This document shows positions 1 to 11,621 of a stretch of 64,000 nt of DNA, piece after piece; within the stretch, counting starts at the first letter, position 1; every line of letters begins with the position of its first letter. A program made the translations under genes and the position numbers. Source of the stretch: Lepus europaeus (taxonomy: Eukaryota; Chordata; Mammalia; Lagomorpha; Leporidae); the NCBI RefSeq assembly GCF_033115175.1, contig NC_084837.1, positions 88,672,966 through 88,736,965 on the forward strand. Direction: 5' to 3'. The notes beneath the pieces are model-generated. The model made no database searches. It was not told the DNA's origin and saw only the letters and a program-made list of their open reading frames with translations.

Positions 1-2520
1 AGAATGGCTGAGCTGCCAGGGTCTCCCACGGGGTCTCCCACGCAGCTCAGCTACCTGGGGTGTGGGCCGGCTAGCCTCCCCCCCCCCCCCAGCTCCGCAT
101 CTGCCCATCTGGGGTTGTGTTGATTTGTGTACGGCAGATGGTTTATCTTAAATGTTGAGGTTCTGGAAGGATGCATGCCTAGCTCATGAGACAAAATCAA
201 GGTTAGAAGTTACATCAAACTGTCGGACCAGAGCCATATCATTAGATCAGAGTTTTCTTAAGAACATGCTCAAGAAAAAAAAAAGAGAAGAGAGCCTCTT
301 GGCCAAGTAACCAGGGGGAAATGTTACATTGTATATCTTCTTTCCTGGACATTTACATTCACATGTTAAGTGCTCTGAGAAGTCCTGCCTAGTGTCTCCC
401 ACTGAGTCATAAATGATCGGAGACTTAGCAGCTGAACACAACTGCCATCCCTTATCCTGCAGGCCCGGGACCCGCAGCAGCTCCGCCAGTGGTTGTGGCT
501 CCAGGGCTCTCTCTCGGGGAGGTTGCGGTCAAGATGTCAGCCAGGGCTTGTCTGGGGCTGGGGACCTGCCCCGTGCGCTTGCTCACGTGGCTGCTGGCCG
601 GAAGCCTCTGCTCCTCACCACTTGGATCTCTCCATCGGGCTACTCGTGACATGACTTCCCCAAAGCCTTGGGGACCTTGGAAGCGGCTGCTCTCACTTCC
701 TGCCATACTGTGTCAGTCACACAAAGCATCCCTGTGGGAGACACAGCACGAGGATGGGAAGGCAGGGGACAGGACTCGGCCGCCACATCTTCCTGGAAAT
801 ATACCACGTAACTGGGCGTCCCCACCCCCCCACTAATCCTGTCCCCATGGCAAAGCACTCTGGTGCCTCTGGGCTGACCACAACTGGCCGTGCCAGGGTT
901 CTGCACACTCGGACTCTGTGGCAGTCAGGGGGCTCTGTCCTTGGTGTGGGGTCAGGCTGGAAAGGAGTAGGGAGCCAGGGGAGTGTCCTGGGGAAGGCTC
1001 AGTGGGGGGCTTGGCTGGCAGGCGGGGCTGGGGGCGCGGGGAGTGGTGGCAGAGACTGGGAGGCAGCCCAGGGGAGCTCTCAGACGACCCATGTCCTGGA
1101 GCCAGACTGCCTGAGTTCAAATCCCAGCTTTGCCGCTTCGAAGAGTCGTGGAAGCGACTGCTTGAATTTGTAACACGCCTCAATGTTCGCATCTGTAAGA
1201 TGGGAACAAAGCTGTCCCCGGGACTGGTAGGAGCTGGGAGAAGGAAGCAGACCCTGCAGTACCTGGAAAGCGGGGAAGCAGGGCGCTGAGTGCCGTGGAC
1301 AGGAGCTGGGCTGTGCTCAGGGGGCAGTGGGGAAGGCGGGCTGGTTTCTGAGGAAGCCTTTGCTGGGGGCTTCGTGGCCTAGAGGGGGCATCCCAGAGGC
1401 TGCCGGCAGGAGCTGGTCCTCTGAGCCCTGAGCGTGGCGCCCACCAGTGCCAGCCTGCAGGGGGGGAGCTCCTGGCCCTGGGTGTGGCAGGGATCAGTCC
1501 CCCCATCAGCAAGGAGCCAGAGAGGGATCCGTAACGCCGGGTTAGAGATGGAGAGAGCGGGGCCCGGAGCAGGTACCGTCTTCGAGACTGGACTGCAGGT
1601 TTCCCTGCCTCCTTCGCACAGACAGAAAAATGACCGCGTTCTTAGAGGGTGGATCCTTCCGGGGCCAAGTCGGTTCCCGTGGCAGCCCACCCTGCTCGGT
1701 GCCTTCACACTGCCACTCCTGCCTGAGCAGACAAGGGAGCCCCCTGCGGTGCCCCCGCCCACCGAGCAGAGCACAGCTCCTCTCTCTGACCTGAGCCTGG
1801 AGTGATGATTCAGAATGGCGGGTGCCAGCCATGAGGTTCCTCACGGATGGGACCAGCGCGTGCTTGCGTCAGCGCTGCCCTTTGCCCAAGCTTGCTGTGG
1901 GAAGGGACCTCAGAGGCCAGCCTTGGGCAGTGGTTGTGGTTGGCTTTGCTGCAGTGGGATTGTCCCCTGGGGCTTGGTTTGCTGCAAGCAAACCTGAAGC
2001 TCCAAATTCTGGGGTCCCAGGGACATCAACCTTGCTGGAGAGAGCCTGGTTCCAGCCCCAGACCCGCCCTGTCCCGAAACTGAAGACCTTGGGTGAGTGT
2101 GGGTGTCACACAGAGGCCCTGCTGCTGAAGGTCCCACCCCAGCCCCCTAGGGTGCAGACAGGGACATCGAGCCCCCCCCCCCCCCAATCCTGGTGCTGGG
2201 CAGCAACTGTGGCTTCCCCCGGACCACCCAGCGATCGGTGACTCACACGCCGGTGGAGACACTTTCTAAACAAGTCCCTGGGCTCCAGAGAGCATGGGGG
2301 TGGAGGCCTGGGCGCTGCGGGCCCTGGGGAGCAAGGTCAGGGGGGGACTGAGTGGCCCCAGACCCCAGCTCAGCTGGGCAGTGCCCAGGGATTTGTGTAC
2401 TTGACCGGGCTGTCAGAGAGATGCCTTCTCCTCCCCTCCACACCCCACCCCAGCTTCACCTGCCTCTGCCTGTGTTGGGGTGGGAGATGGGATAGAAGGT
2501 TGATCTAGAAATGAGAGGAG
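1..2520. other. unique GC-rich non-coding DNA
   Basis: No recognisable exon or gene. Poly-C runs lie near 77-90 and 2171-2185. A MIR-like relic occupies about 1083-1290 and is listed separately. Short open frames in this stretch are not conserved-looking and overlap on both strands, as expected for GC-rich DNA. Confidence 0.6.
1083..1290 (+). repeat. MIR SINE relic
   Basis: Reads as a diverged MIR: a 'gccagactgcctgagttcaaatccc' type core, then a degraded 'cctcagtttcctcatctgtaaaatggg' type segment near 1170-1205. Confidence 0.6.
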
Positions 2521-2790
2521 TGGGGGGACTGGTGGTTAGGACAGCACTTGGGACGACCGTACCGGGTATCAGAGTGCCTGGGTTCGAGGCCGGGCCCCGC
2601 TCTCCATGCCGGCTTCCTACTGGCACGGGCTCTGGGAGGCACCCATCTGGAAGACCTAGATTGAGTTTCGGGCTCCTGGGTTTGGCCTGGCCCAGCTCTG
2701 GCTGTCGTGAGGAATTGTGGGAATGAGCCAACACATGGGAAATCGCCGTCCTGTCTATGTTCCCCTGCCTTTCAAAAATAAATAAGATTA
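2521..2790 (+). repeat. C-SINE, old and diverged
   Basis: tRNA-like head with a GGGTTCGAGG box-B match near 2580, the SINE body, and an AAAAATAAATAAG tail. Among the more diverged copies in the window. Confidence 0.75.
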
Positions 2791-2854
2791 GAGCAAATAT
2801 AAATAAGAGGAGACATACAAGCTCTCGCGGGGGCTTACAAGCTCTGGCCAGAGC

Positions 2855-3045
2855 TGCCTTATTCTAATTCCGACACGGCCATCTTCCCGCTGTGTGACCT
2901 TGGGCGAGTGCCTTAACCTCTCTGTCTCGGTGTCCCTGTTTGTGAGAGTGAATGATAATATTAGTAATCCTTCCTGGGGTTTCTGGAGGGTTCCATGAGC
3001 CCATGCCTGCGAGGTACTGAGAAGCTGCCCGTGTTGAGTACCTGG
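2855..3045 (+). repeat. MIR SINE relic
   Basis: Contains the MIR core 'ctgtgtgaccttgggc' near 2892, followed by 'cttaacctctctgtctcggt' and a degraded 3' part. Confidence 0.75.
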
Positions 3046-4081
3046 GGCCTGGAAGGCTTCTCCGGCAGCTGAGAAAAGCTTTGGTTTGGGACACAGCCAG
3101 GGTAAGGACTCAAATCCAGGTCCTTGAACCTGCTGGAAAGCGGGGCCCCTTGTCTGTTGGGATGTCCCTGGTCTGGGCCACCAGGACCCAGGACTCTGTT
3201 CTCCACCAGAGTGATGGTCCCCAGGGACGCTCAGGATGGACAGCTACCTCTGTGTGGCCTGGGAGGGCCTGAGCGTCCGGCCCACCCCATGTCAACCTGG
3301 GCAACTCCCTTCACACACCCAACCTCTCGCTCTCGCTTGCTCACTCGCTTTTTCTTTCTGCCAGGCCTTTGCCCAAGCTGTCCCCTCCTCTCAGCCATCC
3401 CCCAGCCTGCAAGCTCTGACCACACCACTGCCTCCCCCCAACTCTTGGAATCTCCTGGAAGCCAGAAATGTCGCTTGTCCCGTCTGCCGCCGTGGCCCTG
3501 AGCCAGCCTGGTGCCGGGCACAGAGGGATGAACTCCCTGAAAGTTTGTGGAATGAAAGGGTCAGGAGGTGATGGGTGTGGGTGTGTTTTATAAACTTGAA
3601 AGGACCACGCAGGCGTCCCGAGGGGGTGTGTTTATTAGTATCCTGTGTCTCCATGACAACCCCCAGCTGGTGGCTCCCTCCAGGCTTCTAAGAACACACA
3701 CCCTTCCCCATCCTCAGGCCCCCTCGGGTTGTGCGGGCTCAGTTCCTGCAGCCTCTCCTACTCTCCCAGTGGTGTGGGATCCAGAATTCCTGGTTTGCAG
3801 CAGGGAACCAGGGAGAGGGTCCGCTGAATGGCTTAGAGCACAGACTCAGGAAATGGCCAAGCGGGGCAAACCTCAGGACCCCTTCGCTGTCTCGGAGCTG
3901 AGGCCCAGAGAGGGTAGGGCGCCAACCAGGGCCACCCACCAGGGCAGTGGCCAAGGGAGGCCAGACGTGTACTTGGTTTGGTTATGCTGCAAAGGCTTCT
4001 GGGATGCCAGTGTCAGCCTGAGCCAGGCAGGTAAGAGGGAAGAAAGGCAGGGATGCAGATCCTGTGTTGTGTTTTGGTTTA
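3046..4081. other. unique non-coding DNA
   Basis: No exon, RNA gene or confident repeat recognised. A MIR-like scrap may lie around 3830-3915. Open frames here lack any recognised domain. Confidence 0.5.
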
Positions 4082-4338
4082 ATTGTGGTAAAATATGTAC
4101 AACATAAAATTTGATTGTGATAAAATATACATAAGAAAAGTTGCAGGGCCAGTTCGAGTTCTGGCTGCTCCTCTTCTGATCCAGCTCTCTACCATGGCAT
4201 GGAAAAGCAGAAGATGGGCCAAGTCCTTGGGCCCCTGCACCTGCATGGGAGACCCAGAAGAAGCGCCTGGCTCCTGGCTTCAGATCAGTTCAGCTCTGAC
4301 TGTTGCAGCCATTTGAGGAGTGAACCAGCAGATGGAAG

Positions 4339-4378
<40 letters not shown>

Positions 4379-4500
4379 CTGTCTCTCTGTAACTCTGCCT
4401 TTCAAATAAATACATCTTTAAAAAAAGAAAAGTTGCCCTACTAACCATTTTTTAATCCACTAAACACATTCTTCTGTTTGTCCTCTGTGCTCTGTAATGA
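4082..4500 (+). repeat. L1M-type 3' fragment split by a SINE
   Basis: 'gtggtaaaatatgtacaacataaaat' type sequence at 4084-4140 and its continuation after 4437 ('ctaaccattttttaa') match the common ancient L1M 3' sequence. The SINE at 4145-4424 sits inside it, flanked by the 12-bp duplication AAGAAAAGTTGC at 4133-4144 and 4425-4436. Confidence 0.6.
4145..4424 (+). repeat. C-SINE, 5'-truncated
   Basis: Lacks the first tRNA-like bases and begins at 'agggccagttcgag'. It runs through the body, a (CT)n tract at 4341-4374 and the TTTCAAATAAAT tail. A perfect 12-bp target duplication shows that the 5' truncation arose at insertion. Confidence 0.9.
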
Positions 4501-4531
4501 AAGGCAATCAAAGGAAATGCGTTTTCATCCT

Positions 4532-4852
4532 TTTTAAAAATATTTATTTTATTTATTTGAAAGGCAGAATTACAGAGAGGGAGGGAGGGAGATCCTCTAT
4601 CTACTGATTCACTCCCCAAATGGCTGCAACAGCCAGGGCTGGGCCAGGCTGGAGCCAGCAGCCAAGAACTCCACCAGGTCTCCCACGTGAGTGCAGGGGC
4701 CCAGACACTTGGACCATCTTCTACTCCCTTCCCAGGTGCATTAGCAGGAAGCTAGATGGAAATCGGAGCAGCCAGGACTTGAACTGATGCCCATATGCAA
4801 TGCTGGCATCGCAAGCAGCGGCTTAACCCACTACACCGCAGTGCTGGCCCCC
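4532..4852 (-). repeat. C-SINE
   Basis: Reverse copy: tail complement 'tttatttatttgaaaggcag' first, tRNA-like head last ('ccgcagtgctggccccc'). Near full length. Confidence 0.85.
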
Positions 4853-5185
4853 TTTTCATTCTTCTCCCGTGGATTCTGGGCTGCTGCAGACTCCCGGCAG
4901 CCCTGAGAAGGCAGAGGAGGCTGTTGGGGAAGGGCGTCCAGTCTGGGGTGACCATCACCAGGACATGGGACGGGATGGCCTGGCAGCCTCTCTGGCCATT
5001 TTCCAGCCAGTGATGAGGGCCGCGGACTGGGCCCATAGACCAAACAGAGGAGAGGGATGGTTTCCACTTCGAGCTTCTTGGACTCCCTCAGCACCACGTG
5101 AATTTTGAAACATGGCTGAGTGCTGCTGGGAGACTTCTCTCCTTCTCCAGGGCTCAGTTTCTCCTTCAAGTGAACGAGCTAAGCC
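4853..5185. other. unique non-coding DNA
   Basis: About 330 bases between two SINEs. I see no gene, RNA or repeat signal. Confidence 0.5.
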
Positions 5186-5448
5186 GGCATTTTGGGGCAG
5201 GAGTTAAGACACAGCTCCGGACACTGGCCTCCCATATCAGAGCGCTTGGTTCGAGACCCGGCTCCTCTGCTCCTGATCTATCAGAAGCATCCACCCTGGG
5301 GGGCAGGAGACAATGGCTCAAGTGCTTGGGCCCCTGCTACCCATGAGGGAGACCTGGATGGAGTGCCAGGCTGGTGTGGGTACCTGGGGGAATGAACCAG
5401 CAGATAGATCTTTCTCTGTCTCTCTCTGCCTTTCAGATAAAAAGAAAA
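5186..5448 (+). repeat. C-SINE, old
   Basis: Diverged head ('ggttcgagacccgg' box-B region near 5247), the 'gaaccagcagata' motif, a CT tract and a 'tttcagataaaa' tail. Confidence 0.75.
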
Positions 5449-5504
5449 CAATTATTGTAAAGTTAGTCTTTAAAAAAACATTTTTTTTAAATAAGCCAGA
5501 TGGT

Positions 5505-5855
5505 TTGATGGTGCCTTCCGATGGAGGCAGAAGTCGCCTTTCCGTGGCTGTAATGAAATACGCTCCATACGTGGGAAAGTGGCTTATTTGCAGCAAGGTG
5601 GTTTATTTGGGATCACAGGTTTGGAGGTTCACAGTTGGCGATCAGGATTGGACAGCCACTGGGTCAGCCTCTGAGGTGGGCGCTCTTGTTGGCCGAACCC
5701 CGAGGCGGCACAGGGCGCCGCACGGCAAGAGACAGGGAGCACACATATGCACATATGTGTCTATACTTATAAAGTCACCAGGATCCACCACGGGCCAACC
5801 TGCTCTAATCCAGTCACCTCCCTCAGGCCCCTCCTGCAAACAGTGTCATTAGACT
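5505..5855 (-). mobile_element. MaLR (MST-like) solo LTR relic
   Basis: Plus-strand text 'ctgtaatgaaatac', 'ggtttatttgggatcacaggtttggagg', 'gaggcggcacagggcgccgcac' and 'tataaagtcaccagg' is the complement of a mammalian MaLR LTR (MST/THE1 type). Only an LTR is seen; no internal genes. Subfamily assignment is from memory. Confidence 0.6.
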
Positions 5856-5863
5856 AAGTTTCA

Positions 5864-6172
5864 GTGGCCAGTGCGGTGGCACAGCAGGTTAAAGCCACAA
5901 CCTGCAGTGCTGGCATCCCATGTGGGTGCCTGGCTGCTGCACTTCCGATCCAGCTCCCTGCTAATGTTCCTGGGAAAGCAGTAGAAGATGGTCCAAGTCG
6001 TTGGGCCCCTGCACCTGCGTGGGAGACCCAGAAGAAGCTCCTGGCTCCTGGCTTTGGATCAGTGGAACTCCAGCTGTTGTGGCCACTTGGGGAGTAAACC
6101 AGCCGATGGAAGACCTCTCTTTCTCTAATTTTGTCTTTCAAATAAATAGAATAAATGTTAAAAAAAAAAAAA
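5864..6172 (+). repeat. C-SINE, full length
   Basis: 'ggccagtgcggtggcacagcagg' head, complete body, TTTCAAATAAATAGAATAAA tail and A run. Confidence 0.9.
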
Positions 6173-6399
6173 GATTAAGCTTTGACCCTCTTGCTACCAT
6201 TCACATAAAACTTTGCATCAGATCTTTAACACACAGGCCTTTGGCTGTCAGTCAACATGCAAACTAAGGCCCAGACCGTTGTGGAATCCCTGCCTCGCCC
6301 CTGGAAAACTTCTGGGTGTGCCAAGGGAAGCAGCTAGGGTGGGCGTCCGTGTTGAGCCCACTGAGGGGGCCTGGGATGGCTAGCCACAGAACTCTCTCT

Positions 6400-6605
6400 T
6401 TGTTTAGTAATGGTATCAGCAGTTAGCATTTAGGAAGGGGCCTGGGGAGGCCGTAGGCCCTTTATTTCATTGCATTTAATCCTTATCCCCAATTAGGAGA
6501 TGAATGTCAGAGAAGTTAAGCAAGCTGTCTGAGGTCACACAGCTGGGAAGTGTCAGAGCTGGGCTTCGCACCCAGGTCTGTTTGGTTCCCGAGCTGCCGT
6601 TCCTA
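6400..6605 (-). repeat. MIR SINE relic
   Basis: Antisense MIR: 'atttaatccttatcccc' then 'gaggtcacacagctgggaagtg' and 'cgcacccaggtctg'. Confidence 0.8.
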
Positions 6606-6671
6606 CCCCTACCGCCTTGCTCGTGGCAGTGCTTCTGAACTTGACTTTGCATAGCTGCCAAAATCCCAGGC

Positions 6672-6800
6672 TTTGGAGCTAACTCTTGGCGCGCCAGGCC
6701 CAGCTCTGCCTCGGGCTAAGTGACCTTAAGCAAGTTCCTGGGGGTCCCTGAGCTTGTTTTCTCATCTGTTAAAGTGAGCCTAAGAATAACACTGACTTCT
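6672..6800 (+). repeat. MIR SINE relic
   Basis: Contains 'agtgaccttaagcaagttcctggg' and 'ttttctcatctgttaaagtgag', the MIR 3' core. Confidence 0.75.
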
Positions 6801-6802
6801 GG

Positions 6803-7436
6803 GGCCGTCTTCATGGTGCAATGCCAGCCAAGTTCAAGTCCTGGCTGCTCCACTTTGATCCAGCTGCCAACTGATGCACCTTGGGAAGACAATGGAAGGT
6901 GGCCCAAGTGTCTGGGTCTCCTTAGGAGACCCAGATGGTGTTTCAGGCTCCTGGCTTCAGCCTGGCCCAGCTCCGGCCATTGCAGTCATTTGGGAGGTGA
7001 ACCAGTGGATGGAAGACTTCTTTCTCTCTATCTCTCCCTCTCTCTCTGTAACTCTTCTTTTCAAATAGCAAATAAATTTTTTTTTTTTTTTTACAGGCAG
7101 AGTGGATAGTGAGAGAGAGAGAGAGACAGAGAGGAAGGTCTTCCTTTTTGCTGTTGGTTCACCCTCCAATGGCCGCTGCGGCCGGCGCATTTCGCTGATC
7201 CGAAGCCAGGAGCCAGGTACTTCTTTCTGGTCTCCCATGTGGGTGCAGGCCCCAAGGACTTAGGCCATCTTCCACTGCCTTCCCAGGCCATAGCAGAGAG
7301 CTGGCCTGGAAGAGGGGCAACCGGGATAGAATCCGGTGCCCCAACCGGGACTAGAACCCGGTGTGCCGGTGCCGCAAGACGGAGGATTAGCCTGTTAAGC
7401 CATGGCGCTGGCCTAAGCAAATAAATCTTAAAAAAA
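6803..7436 (+). repeat. C-SINE interrupted by a younger SINE
   Basis: Body from 6803 to the AAATAGCAAATAAAT tail at about 7077, resuming with AGCAAATAAATCTTAAAAAAAG at 7416. The gap holds a reverse SINE. The 11-mer AGCAAATAAAT at 7067-7077 and 7416-7426 is the target duplication, so this copy is the older of the two. Confidence 0.85.
7078..7415 (-). repeat. young C-SINE nested in an older SINE tail
   Basis: Begins with a T run and 'acaggcagagtggatagtgag', and ends with the tRNA-like head complement carrying 'gggactagaacccgg' (box B). Flanked by the AGCAAATAAAT duplication. Confidence 0.92.
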
Positions 7437-7565
7437 GTTAATAGCTTAGTTAATAGTTAATCAACTATTTAGGATGATTAGAGATCTGAATTTGAATGAG
7501 TTCACATTTGGGAAGCAATTAGAACAGAGCCTGGTTCGTACTGATACTAATATTTATTGGATTCT

Positions 7566-7878
7566 TTTAAGGTTTTTCGTTATTCGTAAAGCGAGTAAAG
7601 AGACAGAGATGTCTCATCTGCTGCTTCTCTCCCAAATGCATGCAACAGCCAGGGCTCAGCCAGGCTGACGCCAGGAGCCAGGAGCTCCATCTGGGTGTCC
7701 CATGTGGATGTCAGGGACCCAGGTTTTTTCGTCATTGTCTGCTGCTTCTCAGGATTCTCATTAGCAGGAAGATGGAGTCAGGAGCCAGAGCCAGTATGGG
7801 ACTCGAACCCAGGCAGGCCGATATGGGACGTAGATACCCTAAGCAGAGCCTTAACTGCTATGCCAAATGCCTGCCCCT
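7566..7878 (-). repeat. C-SINE, old
   Basis: Diverged reverse copy: 'ctctcccaaatgcatgcaacagccagggctcagccagg' body and 'gggactcgaaccca' near 7798 as the box-B complement. Confidence 0.8.
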
Positions 7879-7924
7879 GAATTTTTAAAATATCATTTTC
7901 TTGCCAGCTTAAAAAGACTTTTTA

Positions 7925-8231
7925 TGGGGCCAGTGTTGTGGTGCTGCAGTGCCGGCATCCCATATGAGTGCTTGTTTGAGTCCCAGCTGCTCCACTTCCG
8001 GTCCAGCTCCCTGCTAATGGCCTAGGAAAGCAGTAGAAGATGGCTCAAGTGCTTGGGCCCCTGCACACACGTGGGAGACCCAGAAGAAGCTCCTGGCTTT
8101 GGATCAGCCCAGCTCCAATTGTTGTGGCCATTTGGAGAGTGAACCAGCGGATGGAAGGTCACATCCTCATTCTCTTCTCTCTCTCTCTTTCTCTCTCTCT
8201 CTTTCCTCTCTCTCTCTCTCTCTCTCTCTCG
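7925..8231 (+). repeat. C-SINE ending in a CT microsatellite
   Basis: 'ggggccagtgttgtggtgctgcag' head and full body. The 3' end has become an expanded CT/CTTT tract at 8176-8231, with no A-rich tail left. Confidence 0.85.
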
Positions 8232-8929
8232 GTTAGCTGGGCCAGCTCAGTCCCTCCCCAGTCTGGGGCTGCCGCCCCCAGCTCACGCGTCCCCTCTTCC
8301 TGCAGTGCCCTTGAAGCTCTCCATGGCTTCAGCCTCTCTGCTCACTGAGAGCCATGCCTCCCGCGAATAGTTAAGGCAGTCAGCAGACGATCCATGCACA
8401 GGGACAGAAGGGCATGGAGGGAGACCAAGCTGCCCCATCCGGGGCCCTGCCACCCTCAGCCCTGGGGCTCACCTGTTTGCTGTGTGCCTACTTCTTTCCA
8501 TAGGTTGGCTTCTCTGTGCCCTGCCCCCCTCACCTGTATCTTCCGCTAGAACTCGGGCTTTCCCCACACCTGGCACAGGTAAACTGGCAGGGTCCTCCCC
8601 TGAACGCCCACACGGTACCCACACAGCCCTCCTGTGCAGGCTTTCGGCACATCGTGCTATGACCTGATTGTCCGTTCTCAGGCCTGGTTGCTCCCAAGCC
8701 CGGGAGCCATCTACGGGCTCATCGTGTTGCACTGCTTTCTGTGTGCCCATGAGGAGCTCACGGGTCTGGGACAGGGTGAGGGCTCAGTGCATATAGGGTA
8801 AAGGTGTGGCTGGAGGATCGAGGTGTCTACAGATGTGCCGGCTCAGTGTCTGGGGCTGCTGCAGGTCACAGAAGTCCCCTGGGAAGGAAGGTTTCCTTAG
8901 GAAGTGTGGCTGGGTGGGGATACTCGGCG
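8232..8929. other. unique GC-rich DNA
   Basis: No coding exon recognised. Short frames on both strands look like chance products of GC-rich sequence. No confident repeat. Confidence 0.5.
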
Positions 8930-9200
8930 AAACGGTTAAGGTGCTCTTTGGCAGGCTGTCATCCCAGATCCCAAATCCCATATCCTAGGCTCTCCTTCCG
9001 ACTCCAGCTTCCTGTGAATGCGCGCTCTGGGAGGCAGCAGGCGATGTTTAGCTAAATACTTGTGCCCCTGCCACCCACTTGGGAGACCTGGATTGAGTTA
9101 CTGACTCCTGGCTTTGGCCAGGCCAGGCCTGGCTGCTGGGGGCATTTGGGGAGTGAAGCATTGAGTGGGAGATCTCTGTCTCTTTGGCTTTTAAATGAAT
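8930..9200 (+). repeat. C-SINE, old and diverged
   Basis: Degraded head, 'cagcttcctgtgaatg', 'tgggagacctggattgagtt' and 'ttttaaatgaatgg' tail. Confidence 0.7.
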
Positions 9201-9809
9201 GGTGCTGGGGAGACAGGAGCTGGTGGTGGGTGGGGCTGGTGAGGACCGCTGTGTCTTCCCCCGACATGGGACAGCAGAGTAAATTCTGGATGGATGAGGT
9301 TGTAAAGCAACAGGCGTACAATTGTGGGGGTTTTGATCTTCAGCTAGGAAGGGCCTCTCAGAGCACAGCAGTACTGGAAGAGATTATAAAGGAAGAGATG
9401 TATAAATGTACACACATACAACCAGAAACTTCCCTACCTCCAACTATGCCATCATGAAATAAAAACAAATATGTAAAGAGCATCTGCAAATCAAGAAAAA
9501 CATCTAAAAACTTCGATAGAAACAAGTGGGCAGTGGACATAAAGTCAAACGTTTGTGGACAAATGTTTGCTCTTATAAGAAAAAAGGATTCAATTAATAA
9601 AGTTTTTTTTTTATAAGGACTCAAGGAAAACAGGGAAATGTTGTTTTTCAATTATCTCTTTGGCCAAACTGTTAAAAAAAAAAAAAAGCCAACAGAGCCA
9701 AGGTGAAGTGAAATGAGCAGAATGCCCGCTGTCCTGCCACAGTGGCGGGACTGGCAACAGGAACGAATTTCCAGAAGTCAGCGTCTCCACACAGATCCAA
9801 AGGTTTAGC

Positions 9810-10150
9810 GGCCAGTGCCGCAGCTCACTAGGCTAATCCTCTGCCTGCGGCGCCGGCACACCGGGTTCTAGTCCCGGTCAGGGCACCGATCCTGTCCCGG
9901 TTGCCCCTCTTCCAGGCCAGCTCTCTGCTGTGGCCAGGGAGTGCAGTGGAGGATGGCCCAAGTCCTTGGGCTCTGCACCCCATGGGAGACCAGGAGGAGC
10001 ACCTGGCTCCTGCCTTCGGATCAGTGCGGTGCGCTGGCTGCAGCGCGCTGGCCACGGTGGCCATTGGAGGGTGAACCAACGGAAAAGGAAGACCTTTCTC
10101 TCTGTCTCTCTCTCTCACTGTCCACTCTGCCTGTCAAAAAAAAAAAAAAA
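9810..10150 (+). repeat. young C-SINE
   Basis: Intact head with GGTTCTAGTCC box B near 9864, CTGTC plus poly-A end, and target duplication AAAGGTTTAGC at 9799-9809 and 10148-10158. Confidence 0.93.
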
Positions 10151-10175
10151 GGTTTAGCTACGTGGGGGGGAGGGG

Positions 10176-10472
10176 GGCATTTAGCTGAGTGGCTGAGACA
10201 GGGACATGCAGTACTGGAGTGCCTAGGTTCTCTGTGGGCTCTGGCTCCCGACGCCAGCTCCCTGCTAAGGCAGACCCGGGGAGGCAGGGGTGATGGCTCC
10301 AGTCCCTGAGTTCCTGCCGTCCGTGTGGGAGCCCTGGATGGAGTTCTGGGCTCCTGGCTTTAGCCCCACCCTGTCTCTGCTCTTGCTCACGCTTGGGGGT
10401 GGGGTGCACCCTTAGGCAGGTGCTCTCTGTCACTCTCTCTCTCTCTGCCTCTGCCACTCAAACGAAAAGTTT
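10176..10472 (+). repeat. C-SINE, old
   Basis: Diverged forward copy: 'gtgcctaggttctctgtggg', 'ggagccctggatggagttctggg', CT tract and 'ctcaaacgaaaag' tail. Confidence 0.7.
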
Positions 10473-10628
10473 TTTTTTTTTAAGCCTTAAAGATGTTGAT
10501 ACCTTTTACAGCAATTCTACCTCTAAGGATCTTTCCTGAGAGATATGCTTTTTTTTTTTTTAATATAAAAAAAAATCTGTACAGTCTAAATGTCCAACAG
10601 TAGAGAATTAAACTAAGAATCTGTGCAG

Positions 10629-10972
10629 AGGCTGGTGCCGTGGCGTAGTGGATAAAGCCGCCATCTGCAGTGCCCGCATCCCATATGGACGCCAGTTCGA
10701 GTTCCGGCTGCTCCACTTCCAATCCAGCTCTCTGCTATGGCCTGGGAAAGCAGCAGAAGATGATCCAAGTCCTTGGGCCCCTGCACCTGCATGGGAGACC
10801 CAGAAGAAGCTCCTGGCTCCTGACTTCAGATCAGCGCAGCAACGGCTGTTGCAGCCATCTGGGGAGTGAACCAGTAGATGGAAGACCTCTCTGTTTCTCT
10901 CTCTGCCTCTCCTTCTCTCTGTCTGTGTAACTTTGACTTTCAAAATAAATAACTAAATCTTTTTAAAAAAAT
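10629..10972 (+). repeat. C-SINE, full length
   Basis: 'ggctggtgccgtggcgtagtgg' head to 'caaaataaataactaaatc' tail. Short duplication AATCTGTG on both sides (about 10618 and 10973). Confidence 0.9.
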
Positions 10973-11001
10973 AATCTGTGTGACGATGCGTTATGTAGTC
11001 T

Positions 11002-11337
11002 TATTTATTTATTTATATTTTGACAGGCAGAGTTAGACAGTGAGAGAGAGAGAGACAGAGAGAAAGGTCTTCCTTCTGTTGGTTCACCCTGCAAATGGCC
11101 TCTACGGCCGGCCGCTGCGCCGATCCGAAGGCAGGAGCCAGGTGCTTCTCCTGGTCTCCCATGCGGGTGCAGGGCCCAAGCACCTGGGCCATCCTCCACT
11201 GCCTTCCTGGGCCACAGCAGAGAGCTGGCCTGGAAGAGGGGCAACTGGGACAGAATCCGGCACCCCAACTGGGACTAGAACCCGGTGTGCTGGCGCCGCA
11301 GGGGAAGGATTAGCCTAGTGAGCCATGGCGCAGGCCC
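11002..11337 (-). repeat. C-SINE, younger type
   Basis: 'ttgacaggcagagttagacagtgag' at one end and the head complement with 'gggactagaacccgg' near 11271 at the other. Confidence 0.9.
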
Positions 11338-11608
11338 GTTAGGCATTGTGGTGCAGTGAGCTGAGCTGCCTCTGGGGATGTCCACAGCCCATATAAGAGT
11401 GCCTGATTCGAAGCCTTACTACTCTGCTTTCTATCTAGCTCTCTGCTAACGTGTCTGGAAGGCAGCAGCTGAAGTCCTTGGGTCCCTGGCTCCCGGCTTT
11501 GGCCTGCAGCCATTTGGTGAGGGAATCAGCAGATAGAAAATCTCCCCACACCTGTCTTTCCCTGGGTCACTCTGCATTTCAAATAATAAGTAATAAATCT
11601 TTTTAAAA
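11338..11608 (+). repeat. C-SINE, old
   Basis: 'ttaggcattgtggtgcagtgag' head, shortened body, 'catttcaaataataagtaataaatc' tail. Abuts the previous reverse copy. Confidence 0.8.
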
Positions 11609-11621
11609 AATAACATTTAGG

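Noticed and set aside
9810-9900. tRNA gene
   Set aside because: The box A/B-like head belongs to a C-SINE; no cloverleaf with anticodon arm and acceptor pairing is kept. The same holds for all other SINE heads.
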